The notes: generated by a model not told the origin, from the sequence alone. Shown: positions 9,306 to 19,041, counted from the first letter of the stretch. The stretch is DNA of 32,765 nucleotides from Rhodoferax sp. (GCA_029865675.1 JARXAU010000079.1:1-32765), one strand, 5' to 3'. A program made the numbers and translations.

Positions 9306-9700
9306 GAGCACGTCCAGCGCCCTCCGCTCGAGGGTGTCGCTTCAGTGATTACCGGTCTGACGCATCTTGTAACTGCGTCAAAGGCAAGGCAACACCTTTC
9401 GACGCCCGATACATAACGCAACAGCATGGCCGATCGTGCTGCAGCACCGCCTTCACTAGCCACAACACGCAGTTGACTAATGCTCCTGCGTTGCCAATTG
9501 CGTTAAGAAAGGTGATGACCGCTACCAGCCTAATGCGGTCTTGCGGCAAGAGTTAGCCAGTGAACGCTCCTAGCCCTGCACGGCCAGCCTTGGCACTTTT
9601 TTTTGCCCCTGGAGATGCACTATGAACTTCCATTGGCCCACTGATTTTTGCGCAATGTGCGTGCGTGTCGTCGCTGCATTTTTGGACCTGTACCTCCCAC

Positions 9701-10495
9701 CTACTTCCCCGTAAACCGCGCCGCCCGCTTCTCCAAAAACGCCGTCACACCCTCAATGTAATCATGCGTGGCGCCCATGGCGGACTGGGTGTCGCGCTCC
9801 ACGTCCAGGTGCGCGCTAAGTGAGCGGGTGCTGGCGCCTTGCAGCAGGGCGCGGGTGGCCACCAGGGCGGTGGTGGGCATGGTGGCCAGGCGCTCGGCCA
9901 GGGCCAGGGCGGAGGCCAGGGGGTCTTCGGCCACGTCCCAAATCATGCCCCACTCTTTGGCTTGGGGCGCGGGCAGTTTGTCGCCGGTCATGGCCAGGGC
10001 CAGGGCGCGCGCCAGGCCCAAGCGTTCCACCAGCAGCCAGCTGCCGCCCGCGTCGGGCACCAGGCCGATTTTGCTAAAGGCCTGGATAAAGCTGGCCGTG
10101 GGTGCGGCAATGGCAATGTCGCAGGCCATGGCCAGGCTGGCGCCCGCACCGGCGGCCACGCCGTTGACGGCGGCAATACATGGCATGCGCAGCGACTGCA
10201 GGCGCCGGGTGGTGGGGTTAAAGGCCTGGTCGATCACCGGGCCGGGGTCGGCGCGCTGCACCATGTCCGGGCCGGGTGTGAAGTCAAAGTCCGCCAAATC
10301 TGCCCCGGCGCAAAAGCCCCGGCCCGCGCCGGTGATGACGCAGGCGCGTATCGCCGGGTCAGCCTCTGCCCGGTCCAGCGCGGCCCACAGGTCGTGGTGC
10401 ATGGTGCGAGTGAACGCGTTGAGCGAGGCGGGGCGGTTGAGCGTAATGAGCGCCACATTGGCGCGCGCTTCAAACAATACGGTGCGGTCGGTCAT
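9701..10495 (-). CDS. enoyl-CoA hydratase/isomerase (crotonase family, PaaG-like)
   Basis: ACVITGAGRGFCAGADL and PCIAAVNGVAAGAGASLAMACDIAIA...KIGLVPDAGGSWLL crotonase signatures. ATG at 10495 chosen over ORF-track 10585. Confidence 0.9.
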   Translation of the reverse strand: MTDRTVLFEARANVALITLNRPASLNAFTRTMHHDLWAALDRAEADPAIRACVITGAGRGFCAGADLADFDFTPGPDMVQRADPGPVIDQAFNPTTRRLQSLRMPCIAAVNGVAAGAGASLAMACDIAIAAPTASFIQAFSKIGLVPDAGGSWLLVERLGLARALALAMTGDKLPAPQAKEWGMIWDVAEDPLASALALAERLATMPTTALVATRALLQGASTRSLSAHLDVERDTQSAMGATHDYIEGVTAFLEKRAARFTGK

Positions 10496-10583
10496 GGGGG
10501 TTCCTGCGAGGCGGCTGTGCCGGTAAACATGGGCTGGGGAGCGCTGGTTATAGTGGGGTTTTGACCACCAGGCGCGCGCCATC

Positions 10584-11363
10584 ATGACTTACGAATGCAT
10601 CACCACCCGTACCGAAGGCGACAAAGTCGTCATCATCACGCTCAACCGCGCCAAGCAGCTCAACGCGCTCAATGACCAGTTGATGGATGAACTCGGCCAC
10701 GCCCTCAAAGCATTTGACGCCGACCCCGCCCTGGGCTGCGCGGTGATTACCGGCAGCGAAAAAGCCTTTGCTGCGGGCGCCGACATTGCCGCCATGGCCA
10801 AATACAGCTTTGCCGATGTTTATGGCGCAGACTACATCTCGCGCAACTGGGAAACCATCCGCAGTATCCGCAAACCGGTAATCGCCGCCGTGAGCGGCTT
10901 TGCCCTGGGTGGCGGCTGCGAGCTGGCCATGATGTGCGACTTCATCATCGCCGCCGACAACGCCCGCTTTGGCCAGCCCGAGATCAAGCTCGGCGTCATC
11001 CCCGGCGCCGGTGGCACCCAGCGCCTGCCGCGCGCCGTGGGCAAGGCCAAAGCCATGGACATGGCCCTGACCGGGCGCATGATGGACGCGGCAGAAGCCG
11101 AACGCGCCGGCCTGGTCAGCCGCGTGGTGCCGCTGGCCACCCTGATGGACGAGGCGCTGGCCGCAGCGCTGACGATTGCGGGCTTCTCGCAAATCGCCAC
11201 ACGCGCCGCCAAAGAGAGCGTCAACCGCGCGTTTGAGAGCGGCCTGTCCGACGGAGTCATGTTCGAGCGCCGCCTGTTCCACGCCTTGTTCGCCACCGCC
11301 GACCAAAAAGAAGGCATGGACGCCTTCCTGGCCAAGCGCGCAGCGGTGTTTACCCACCAGTGA
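10584..11363 (+). CDS. enoyl-CoA hydratase
   Basis: [20 protein letters not shown] and [54 protein letters not shown]. Confidence 0.95.
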   Translation: MTYECITTRTEGDKVVIITLNRAKQLNALNDQLMDELGHALKAFDADPALGCAVITGSEKAFAAGADIAAMAKYSFADVYGADYISRNWETIRSIRKPVIAAVSGFALGGGCELAMMCDFIIAADNARFGQPEIKLGVIPGAGGTQRLPRAVGKAKAMDMALTGRMMDAAEAERAGLVSRVVPLATLMDEALAAALTIAGFSQIATRAAKESVNRAFESGLSDGVMFERRLFHALFATADQKEGMDAFLAKRAAVFTHQ

Positions 11364-11421
11364 AAAGCGCTGGTACCAGCGCTGGCGCAGCACCGTCGTC
11401 TGGCTATAATCCCGGTCGCTC

Positions 11422-11498
11422 GGTGATATAGCTCAGTTGGTTAGAGCGCAGCATTCATAATGCTGATGTCGGTGGTTCAAATCCACCTATCACCACCA
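11422..11498 (+). tRNA. tRNA-Met (CAU anticodon), elongator-type
   Basis: GGTGATA...TATCACC acceptor stem, D-arm AGCTCAGTTGGTTAGAGC, anticodon stem-loop CAGCATTCATAATGCTG, T-arm GGTGGTTCAAATCCACC, encoded CCA; 77 nt. Confidence 0.95.
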
Positions 11499-11516
11499 AA
11501 TCCTCCCGACAGGGAC

Positions 11517-11552
11517 AAAAAGCCCGACAGATCGCACTGGCGGGCTTTTTTG
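11517..11552 (+). terminator. rho-independent terminator after tRNA-Met
   Basis: AAAAAGCCCG ... CGGGCTTTTTT stem with T tract. Confidence 0.8.
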
Positions 11553-11621
11553 TTTTCCCGGCCCCTTTGGCGCAAGACCTTGGGGCTGCCAACGGCCCCG
11601 CCTTTTGCTAGAGTCCCCCCG

Positions 11622-13244
11622 ATGCCGCAACTCCACCCGCCCCCAGCCGCTTCGCGCGCGCTGGTCTGGTTCAAGCGGGATTTGCGCCAAGACGACCACG
11701 CGCCTTTGGCTGCCGCGCAGCACTTTGAGTCGGCGCTGGGCCTGTACATCATTGAGCCGGAGTGGCTCAGCAGCCCGGAATTCAGCTCCATCCACCTGCA
11801 GTTTGCGCTAGACAGCTTGGCGTCTTTGCGCCAGTCGCTGGCCGCACGCGGCCTGCCTTTGCTGGTGCGCGTGGGCGCGGCCACCGAGGTCTTGGCGGCC
11901 TTGCAGGCGGAGATTGGCTTTACCCACCTGCTCAGCCACGAAGAAACCGGCCCCATGTGGACTTACCGGCGCGACCAAGCGGTGGCTACTTGGTGCGCCG
12001 CCAATAGTGTGCGCTGGCAGGAATGGACGCAGACTGGCGTGGTGCGGCGCTTGCGCACGCGTTTTGGCTGGGCAAAGCGCTGGCAGGCGCGCATGGACGC
12101 GCCCATTCTTGCCGCCCAAGGCGGTTTTGCTGGTGCGCCAGGGGTGGCGCTGGAGGATTTGCCTGGCCTGCAAGCACTGGGCCTGCAGCCGGATGCCAAA
12201 CCCGTGCAGGCGGGCTCAGAAGCCCATGCATGGGCAGAGCTGGGGAATTTTTTGGACGGGCGCGGGCGCGACTACCGGCGCGCCATGTCCAGCCCTCTGA
12301 CGGCTGTCGACGCCTGCAGCCGCCTGAGTCCGCACCTGGCCTTTGGCACCATCTCCATGCGCGCGGTGCACCAGGCCACCGAACACGCCATCGCCCACAC
12401 ATCCGACCGCACATTGGCGAAAGCCTTGCGCAGCTTCAGCGGGCGCCTGCGCTGGCACTGCCATTTCATGCAAAAGCTCGAAGACCAGCCCTCCATTGAG
12501 TTCGACAACTTCGCCCGCGTCTGCGACGGCCTGCGGGAAAACGACTTCGACACCGCACGCTTTGAGGCCTGGTGCGCCGGCCAAACGGGCTACCCGATGG
12601 TGGACGCCTGCATGCGCTCGCTCACCGCCACCGGCTGGCTCAACTTTCGCATGCGCGCCATGCTGGTGAGCTTTGCGTCCTACCACCTGTGGCTGCACTG
12701 GCGCCCCACCGGTATCTTTTTGGCGCGCCAGTTTCTGGACTTTGAGGCTGGCATCCACTGGAGCCAGATGCAGATGCAAAGCGGCACCACCGGCATCAAC
12801 ACCTTGCGCATGTATTCGCCCACCAAACAGGCCCAAGACCAGGACCCGGACGGCACTTTCGTCCGCCACTGGGTGCCCGAGCTGGCCCGCGTGCCGCTGC
12901 CCTACCTGGCCGAACCCTGGAAGATGAACGATACGCTGGAGCGCATGGCGGGCTGCGTCATTGGGCGCGACTACCCCGCGCCCATCGTGGACGACAAAAC
13001 AGCAGTCAAAGCCGCCAAAGAACGCTTGTACGGACTGCGCAAAACCCCACAGGCGCGCGCCGAGGCCGACGCGGTGCAGTCCCGCCATGGATCGCGCAAA
13101 AGCGGCATGGCGCAAACGGGCGTGCGGCGGCGTACTTCTGCCAGCGGCAAAGCCGCTGCCGCGAGCGGCGCTGACGCGCAGCAAGCCGATTTGTTTGCCG
13201 ACTTTGCGGACCCGGCCAGTGCGCCAGACAGCAACACCCCATGA
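11622..13244 (+). CDS. deoxyribodipyrimidine photolyase / cryptochrome family protein
   Basis: N-terminal ALVWFKRDLRQDDHAPLAAA, C-terminal FAD domain GYPMVDACMRSLTATGWLNFRMRAMLVSFASYHLWLHWR...MYSPTKQAQDQDPDGTFVRHWVPEL. Start ATG 11622 chosen over ORF-track 11460, which lies inside the tRNA. Confidence 0.92.
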   Translation: MPQLHPPPAASRALVWFKRDLRQDDHAPLAAAQHFESALGLYIIEPEWLSSPEFSSIHLQFALDSLASLRQSLAARGLPLLVRVGAATEVLAALQAEIGFTHLLSHEETGPMWTYRRDQAVATWCAANSVRWQEWTQTGVVRRLRTRFGWAKRWQARMDAPILAAQGGFAGAPGVALEDLPGLQALGLQPDAKPVQAGSEAHAWAELGNFLDGRGRDYRRAMSSPLTAVDACSRLSPHLAFGTISMRAVHQATEHAIAHTSDRTLAKALRSFSGRLRWHCHFMQKLEDQPSIEFDNFARVCDGLRENDFDTARFEAWCAGQTGYPMVDACMRSLTATGWLNFRMRAMLVSFASYHLWLHWRPTGIFLARQFLDFEAGIHWSQMQMQSGTTGINTLRMYSPTKQAQDQDPDGTFVRHWVPELARVPLPYLAEPWKMNDTLERMAGCVIGRDYPAPIVDDKTAVKAAKERLYGLRKTPQARAEADAVQSRHGSRKSGMAQTGVRRRTSASGKAAAASGADAQQADLFADFADPASAPDSNTP

Positions 13245-13417
13245 AAAACGACTTCAAGGGCAACAAAAGCAGCCTGCCCTCCAAACCCTGCCTGGTGTGC
13301 GGACGGCCCATGAGCTGGCGCAAAGCCTGGGCGAAAAACTGGGAATCGGTGCTTTACTGCTCCGACGCCTGCCGCGCCAAGAAGAACACTGCGCCGCTTA
13401 AGGGCAGCGCAACATAA
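13241..13417 (+). CDS. DUF2256 family small zinc-binding-like protein
   Basis: 58 aa read directly: MKNDFKGNKSSLPSKPCLVCGRPMSWRKAWAKNWESVLYCSDACRAKKNTAPLKGSAT; CxxC...WRKxW...YCSxxCR signature. Start overlaps the photolyase stop (ATGA). Too short for the ORF track. Confidence 0.9.
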   Translation: MKNDFKGNKSSLPSKPCLVCGRPMSWRKAWAKNWESVLYCSDACRAKKNTAPLKGSAT

Positions 13418-13423
13418 ATCACC

Positions 13424-15058
13424 ATGAACAACACCACCTCAAGCTCAAGCTCCAACGAAAGCGCCGCCGCAAACGACCCAGGCCCTCGCGCACCGGTCCG
13501 CCACCTCGTGCTGGTTCTGGGCGACCAGCTTGACATCAGCGCCACCGCCTTGGACGGCTTCGATGCGGCGCAAGACTGCATCTGGATGGCCGAGGTGGCG
13601 CAGGAGTCCGAGCACGTCTGGTCGGCCAAGCAGCGCACCACGGTGTTTTTGAGCGCCATGCGCCACTTCGCGCAGGAGCTGCGCGCCAAAGCCTGGCCGG
13701 TGCATTACGTGGCCCTGGACGCGCCCGACAACTGCGGCACCCTGGCGGGTGAACTGGACAAGGCCATTGCCACCCTCCAGCCCCAAACCCTGGTGCTGAC
13801 GGCGCCGGGCGACTGGCGCGTGCTGCAAGACTTGCGCGGCGCAGCGCTGGCGGCCAAAGTGCCTATGGATCTGCGCGACGACCTGCATTTTTTCAGCACC
13901 GTGCGCGACTTTGCCGCCCACGCCAAAGGCCGCAAACAGTTGCGCCTGGAATACTGGTACCGCGAATTGCGCCAAAAAACCGGCATCTTGATGGACGGCA
14001 AAGCCCCCGCAGGCGGGCAATGGAACTTTGACGCCGACAACCGCGCGTCCTTCGGCGCCAAAGGCCCCGGCGCCGTGCCGCCGCCCACCCGCTTTGCGCC
14101 CGACGCCACCACGCAAGAGGTCATCACTCTGGTCAACACCCGCTTTGCCAGCCACCCCGGCAGCGTGGCCGAATTTGGTTGGCCGGTCACGCGGGCACAG
14201 GCCTTGCTGGCGCTGGACGCCTTTATTCAAAAGCGCTTGCCTTACTTTGGCGAACACCAAGACGCCATGTGGGAGGGCGATGTGTGGCTCTACCACTCGC
14301 ACCTGGCCTGCGCCATGAACCTCAAGCTGCTGGGCGCGCGCGAAGTGGTGTCTGCGGCGGAAGCCGCCTACCGCGCGGGTGCCGCGCCCTTGCCCGCAGC
14401 AGAAGGCTTCATCCGCCAGATTTTGGGCTGGCGCGAATACGTGCGCGGCATTTACTGGACACAGATGCCCGACTATGTGGAGCGCAACGCCTTGGGTGCC
14501 ACGGCTGAACTGCCGGCCTTTTACTGGACCGGCGACACCGACATGGCCTGCCTGCGCGACGCAATTGGCCAAACCCTGCGCCACGGCTATGCGCACCACA
14601 TCCAGCGGCTGATGGTCACAGGCTTGTACGCCTTGCTGTTCGGTGTGCGACCGCAGGCGGTGCACCAGTGGTACTTGGCCGTGTACGTGGACGCGGTTGA
14701 ATGGGTAGAACTGCCCAACACCCTGGGCATGAGCCAGTTTGCCGATGGCGGCGTCATGGCCAGCAAGCCCTATGCGGCCAGCGGCAAATACATCCAGCGC
14801 ATGAGCAACCACTGCAAGGGCTGCCGCTATGACCCGGCGCTGTCGGTGGGCGAGGCGGCTTGCCCCTTCACCACCCTGTACTGGGACTTTTTGCTGCGCC
14901 ACGAAGCAGTGCTCACGGCCAACCCGCGCATGGGCATGCAACTCAAGAACCTGGCGCGGCTCTCGCCCGACCAGCGCAGCGCCATCGTGGACAAGGCCGC
15001 CCACCACCGCGCTACCACGGTGTTTATGGTGCCAGCGGCGGTGGGGGAGTCGAGATGA
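13424..15058 (+). CDS. cryptochrome/photolyase family protein, iron-sulfur bacterial cryptochrome/(6-4) photolyase type
   Basis: RHLVLVLGDQLDISATALDGFD; four conserved Cys of the FeS-BCP/PhrB type (ACLRDAI, CKGCRYDP, ACPFTTLYWDFL); HGYAHHIQRLMVTG. Confidence 0.93.
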   Translation: MNNTTSSSSSNESAAANDPGPRAPVRHLVLVLGDQLDISATALDGFDAAQDCIWMAEVAQESEHVWSAKQRTTVFLSAMRHFAQELRAKAWPVHYVALDAPDNCGTLAGELDKAIATLQPQTLVLTAPGDWRVLQDLRGAALAAKVPMDLRDDLHFFSTVRDFAAHAKGRKQLRLEYWYRELRQKTGILMDGKAPAGGQWNFDADNRASFGAKGPGAVPPPTRFAPDATTQEVITLVNTRFASHPGSVAEFGWPVTRAQALLALDAFIQKRLPYFGEHQDAMWEGDVWLYHSHLACAMNLKLLGAREVVSAAEAAYRAGAAPLPAAEGFIRQILGWREYVRGIYWTQMPDYVERNALGATAELPAFYWTGDTDMACLRDAIGQTLRHGYAHHIQRLMVTGLYALLFGVRPQAVHQWYLAVYVDAVEWVELPNTLGMSQFADGGVMASKPYAASGKYIQRMSNHCKGCRYDPALSVGEAACPFTTLYWDFLLRHEAVLTANPRMGMQLKNLARLSPDQRSAIVDKAAHHRATTVFMVPAAVGESR

Positions 15059-16257
15059 GCGCTATGTTCTTGCCGACCCTGGAGGCAGCACAAGCGCGCC
15101 TGGACGCGGTGAATCCGCAGGCTTACGCGCGCAGCCGCAATGCGATCGATGGCGCCGTTACGCGGCTCTCGCCCTATCTCACGCACGGCCTGCTGACGCT
15201 GCCCGAGGCCTACCAGGCAATCAATACCCGTACACCGCTAGAGCCCCAAGGCAAGCTGATGTTCGAGTTTGGCTGGCGCGAGTACCACCACCATGTCTGG
15301 GCGCACCTGGGCGAGCGCATCCACCGTGATTTGCATCCGGGCCTGCTCGACGCGTCAGCCTACGCCGCGGAGCTGCCTGAGGATGTGCGCCAGGCGGCGA
15401 CTGGCATCCCGGCCATTGACGAAGCGGTGCGCACCCTGTACGCCACGGGCTACCTGCACAACCACGCCCGCATGTGGTTGGCCAGCTACCTGGTGCACAT
15501 CCGCAAGGTGCATTGGCACGCGGGTGCACGCTGGATGATTGCGCACCTGCTGGACGGCGACCTGGCCAGCAACCACCTGAGCTGGCAGTGGGTTGCAGGC
15601 ACCGGCAGCACTAAGCCCTATTTGTTTAACGCCGACAACGTGGCCCGCTACGCGCCCGCGCACTGGCACAGTCCGGGCACGGTGATAGACACCAGCTACG
15701 AGGCGCTGGACGCAGTGGCGCGCAGCCCCAAGCGCCTGCTGCCGCGCGCGCCGTCTGGCCTCAACCCTTTTGCCGCCACCGAGGAACCCGCCGTGCTGGC
15801 CGCGCCGCCCGCATCTCTGGGCTTTACTTCGCCAAACGCCGACGCCGTTGCGGGCAAGGACGTCTGGCTGGTGCACGCCTGGTCTTTAGGCCAGCGCCCG
15901 GCAGGCGTGCCGCAAGACGCGGTGTGCATTGCCATCGCCATTGCCGAATTCCACCAAGCGAATCCCTGGAGCGCGCTGCGCTGGCACTTTGTCGGCCAGC
16001 GCATGGCACAAATGGCGTCCGCGCGCTGGTTTGCCGATAGCGGGGCAATTTGCACCGCATTGGCTGGCGCCCGCAGCTTGCATGTGGTGGGCGACTTGCA
16101 CCTGGGCAAGTTCCCCGCGCAGTTATCGGCTCTGCCGCACCACATCCACCCCAAGCCGCTGTTGTTTGAGCCGGTGGCTCGGCTGTGTGCCAGCTTTTCT
16201 GCGTGGTGGAAGCAAACCCGTATCGCACCCCGCCCGTCACAGAACGCCCCGCAGTAA
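15055..16257 (+). CDS. FAD-binding photolyase-like protein lacking the N-terminal antenna domain, with an unusual C-terminal domain
   Basis: LMFEFGWREYHHHVWAHLGERI...GIPAIDEAVRTLYATGYLHNHARMWLASYLVHIRKVHWHAGARWMIAHLLDGDLASNHLSWQWVAGTGSTKPYLFNADNVARYAP is a photolyase FAD domain near the N-terminus; starts with ATGA overlap. Start by inspection at 15055 (ORF track 14860). Confidence 0.88.
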   Translation: MSAMFLPTLEAAQARLDAVNPQAYARSRNAIDGAVTRLSPYLTHGLLTLPEAYQAINTRTPLEPQGKLMFEFGWREYHHHVWAHLGERIHRDLHPGLLDASAYAAELPEDVRQAATGIPAIDEAVRTLYATGYLHNHARMWLASYLVHIRKVHWHAGARWMIAHLLDGDLASNHLSWQWVAGTGSTKPYLFNADNVARYAPAHWHSPGTVIDTSYEALDAVARSPKRLLPRAPSGLNPFAATEEPAVLAAPPASLGFTSPNADAVAGKDVWLVHAWSLGQRPAGVPQDAVCIAIAIAEFHQANPWSALRWHFVGQRMAQMASARWFADSGAICTALAGARSLHVVGDLHLGKFPAQLSALPHHIHPKPLLFEPVARLCASFSAWWKQTRIAPRPSQNAPQ

Positions 16258-16360
16258 ACCCGCCGCACACACCTTGGGCCGCGCTGCTGGCCAAGCGGCT
16301 ATGCGCAGGGTGAATGTTAGAGTTCGCTCTGTTTTTTCACCCAGCCTCTGGATACACACC

Positions 16361-16738
16361 ATGAACCGCTGCACCCCACAGGCGCCCCGCGCCACCTTTC
16401 CCCATCGTCCTGCTTTTGCCGTCTCGCTGGCGCTCGCACTGTGCGCCCTGTCTTTGGCAGCATCGGGCCAAAGCACCAATCCGCGCCCGTTTCCGCCCCA
16501 GGCCGAGCGCGGCCTCCTCATAGTCACCCAGCCGCCCGACCTGCTGCTCAACGGCAAGCCCGACCGCCTGTCACCGGGCGCGCGCATTTTCGGCGCCAAC
16601 AATATGCTGGTCCTGTCCGGCCAGCTGATCGGTCAAAAAACCGTGGTGAACTTTGTGCGCGAACCCAATGGGCAAGTACACCAAGTGTGGATATTGACCG
16701 AGGCCGAGGCCGCGCTGAAGCTGCCTACTTCCCCTTAA
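16361..16738 (+). CDS. hypothetical exported protein
   Basis: 125 aa with signal peptide (FAVSLALALCALSLAASGQS); conserved-looking LSPGARIFGANNMLVLSGQLIGQKTVVNFVREPNGQVHQVWILTEAEA. Confidence 0.7.
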   Translation: MNRCTPQAPRATFPHRPAFAVSLALALCALSLAASGQSTNPRPFPPQAERGLLIVTQPPDLLLNGKPDRLSPGARIFGANNMLVLSGQLIGQKTVVNFVREPNGQVHQVWILTEAEAALKLPTSP

Positions 16739-16810
16739 GTGGTGCCGACCCGGGGCCCGAAGCGGGCACCCTTAGGCCTAAGCCCCGCCCCCCATTTCTG
16801 AGAATTTCCC

Positions 16811-18151
16811 ATGTCCAAAAAAGTCTTTATCAAAACCTTTGGCTGCCAGATGAACGAGTACGACTCGGACAAGATGGCCGACGTGCTGCACGCCGCCCAG
16901 GGCTATGAGAAAACCGAGGTCGTGGAAGACGCGGACCTGATTTTGTTCAACACCTGCTCGGTGCGCGAAAAGGCGCAAGAGAAGGTGTTTTCCGATCTGG
17001 GCCGGGTCAAGCACCTGGCCAAACAAGGTGTGCAAATCGGCGTGGGCGGCTGCGTGGCCAGCCAGGAAGGCGCGGCCATCATTGCGCGCGCGCCCTATGT
17101 GGACGTGGTGTTCGGCCCGCAAACCCTGCACCGCCTGCCCGAGATGCTGAACCAGCGCCGCCTGCAAGGCCGCGCGCAGGTGGACATCAGCTTTCCCGAG
17201 ATCGAAAAATTTGACCACCTGCCCCCAGCCAAGGTGGAGGGCGCTTCGGCCTTTGTCAGCATCATGGAAGGCTGCTCCAAATACTGCAGCTACTGCGTGG
17301 TGCCCTACACGCGCGGCGAGGAAGTGAGCCGCCCGTTTGACGACGTGCTGGTGGAGGTAGCCGGTCTGGCCGACCAGGGCGTGAAAGAAATCACGCTCTT
17401 GGGCCAAAACGTCAACGCCTACCGCGCGCCCATGGTGGGCCCTGGGGCTGGCGGTGAGGTCGCAGACTTTGCCACGCTGCTCGAATACGTGAGCGACATC
17501 CCCGGCATTGAGCGCCTGCGCTACACCACCAGCCACCCCAATGAATTCACGCCCAGCTTGATTGCCGCCTACGACAAGCTGCCCAAGCTGGTCAGCCACC
17601 TGCATTTGCCGGTGCAGCACGGCAGCGACCGCATTTTGATGGCCATGAAGCGCGGCTACACCGCCATGGAATACAAGAGCACGGTGCGCAAACTGCGCGC
17701 CATTCGCCCCGACATGGCCATGAGCAGCGACTTCATCGTCGGCTTTCCCGGCGAGACAGAGGACGACTTTGGCAAGATGATGAAGCTGATTGACGACATT
17801 GGCTTTGACAACAGTTTTAGCTTCATCTTCAGCCCGCGCCCGGGCACGCCCGCAGCCAATTTGCACGACGACACGCCGCACGAAGTCAAGCTGCGCCGCC
17901 TGCAGCACCTGCAAGGCGTGATCAACGCCAACATCGCCCGCATCAGCGACAGCCGCTTGGGAACGGTGCAGCGCATTCTGGTGGAGGGCGCGTCCAAGCG
18001 CGACGCCACCGAGCTGATGGGCCGCACCGAGTGCAACCGCGTGGTCAACTTTGCCGGTCAACCCCGGCTGGTCGGGCAGTTGGTGGACGTGAAAATCACC
18101 GAAACCCGCACCTACTCGCTGCGCGGCGAAGTGCTCACCTCCGAAGCCTGA
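16811..18151 (+). CDS. miaB: tRNA-2-methylthio-N6-dimethylallyladenosine synthase MiaB
   Basis: [23 protein letters not shown]; radical-SAM [22 protein letters not shown]-terminal TRAM domain. Confidence 0.98.
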   Translation: MSKKVFIKTFGCQMNEYDSDKMADVLHAAQGYEKTEVVEDADLILFNTCSVREKAQEKVFSDLGRVKHLAKQGVQIGVGGCVASQEGAAIIARAPYVDVVFGPQTLHRLPEMLNQRRLQGRAQVDISFPEIEKFDHLPPAKVEGASAFVSIMEGCSKYCSYCVVPYTRGEEVSRPFDDVLVEVAGLADQGVKEITLLGQNVNAYRAPMVGPGAGGEVADFATLLEYVSDIPGIERLRYTTSHPNEFTPSLIAAYDKLPKLVSHLHLPVQHGSDRILMAMKRGYTAMEYKSTVRKLRAIRPDMAMSSDFIVGFPGETEDDFGKMMKLIDDIGFDNSFSFIFSPRPGTPAANLHDDTPHEVKLRRLQHLQGVINANIARISDSRLGTVQRILVEGASKRDATELMGRTECNRVVNFAGQPRLVGQLVDVKITETRTYSLRGEVLTSEA

Positions 18152-18161
18152 GGCGCTGACC

Positions 18162-18704
18162 ATGCACATCAAACACCTCTTTTTCGCCCTGGCACTGGCT
18201 TGGACGGCTGGCGCAGCCCCGGCCGCCGAACCACTGGCCACCGTGCCCGCACTCGACGTGCCGCGCTACATGGGCACCTGGTACGAAATTGCCAAATTTC
18301 CCAACTGGTTTCAGCGCAAATGCGTGAGCAACACCCGCGCAAACTATGTGCTGCAGGCGGACGGCAAGGTGCAAGTCACCAACCGTTGCAAGCGTGAGTC
18401 GGGCGAAGTCGACGAGGCCATTGGCGCAGCGCGCCAGATCGGACCCGCCCACTCGCCCAAGCTGCAAGTGCGCTTCGCCCCGGCGTGGTTGTCGCTGATA
18501 CCGGCAGTGTGGGGCGACTACTGGGTGGTGGAGCTGGACGACAACTACCAATGGGTGGCGGTGAGCGAGCCGGGGCGCGCGTACCTGTGGATTTTGTCGC
18601 GCAGCCCGCGCATGGAAGCGGCCACCTACACCGATGTGTTGGCGCGCCTCACCCGCAAAGGGCTGGACGTGCAAAAGCTCGAAACCACCCGCCAAGACGA
18701 TTAA
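18162..18704 (+). CDS. lipocalin family protein (Blc-like)
   Basis: Signal peptide; VPRYMGTWYEIAKFPNWFQRKCVSNTRANY; YWVVELDDNYQWVAVSEPGRAYLWILSRSP. Confidence 0.93.
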   Translation: MHIKHLFFALALAWTAGAAPAAEPLATVPALDVPRYMGTWYEIAKFPNWFQRKCVSNTRANYVLQADGKVQVTNRCKRESGEVDEAIGAARQIGPAHSPKLQVRFAPAWLSLIPAVWGDYWVVELDDNYQWVAVSEPGRAYLWILSRSPRMEAATYTDVLARLTRKGLDVQKLETTRQDD

Positions 18705-18760
18705 CTGCCATGGTTCACAATCCGGGCTTTCTCGTTTTTTCTGACACCACGCACTGACCC

Positions 18761-19021
18761 ATGACCGAAGCACTCCCTGCCCCCGCCTTGCCCGACCACC
18801 TGAGCGTGGACCCGCGCAGCCCCCACCACGTGGCCGCCGTGTTCGAACACGAAATTGGCATCCGCCTGAACGACAAGGAGCGCTTTGACGTGGAGGAATA
18901 CTGCATCAGCGAAGGCTGGGTCAAAGTGCCGGCCGGCAAGACCAAAGACCGCCATGGCCGCCCGCTGCTGATCAAAATCAAGGGCCGGGTCGAGGTTTTC
19001 TACCGCAGCCCGGCGGCGTAA
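18761..19021 (+). CDS. DUF3297 family protein
   Basis: LPDHLSVDPRSPHHVAAVFEHEIGIRLNDKERFDVEEYCISEGWVKVPAGKTKDRHGRPLLIKIKGRVEVFYR. Confidence 0.88.
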   Translation: MTEALPAPALPDHLSVDPRSPHHVAAVFEHEIGIRLNDKERFDVEEYCISEGWVKVPAGKTKDRHGRPLLIKIKGRVEVFYRSPAA

Positions 19022-19041
19022 ATACGGCTCGGGGTGGCTGA

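Noticed and set aside
9306-9560. Possible integron attC-like site
   Set aside because: No convincing RYYYAAC/GTTRRRY core pair found.
13445-15007. 520-aa minus-strand ORF antisense to the FeS photolyase
   Set aside because: Shadow ORF; no family signal.
16778-18241. 487-aa minus-strand ORF antisense to miaB
   Set aside because: Shadow ORF; His/Ala/Val-rich with no motif, miaB is unambiguous.
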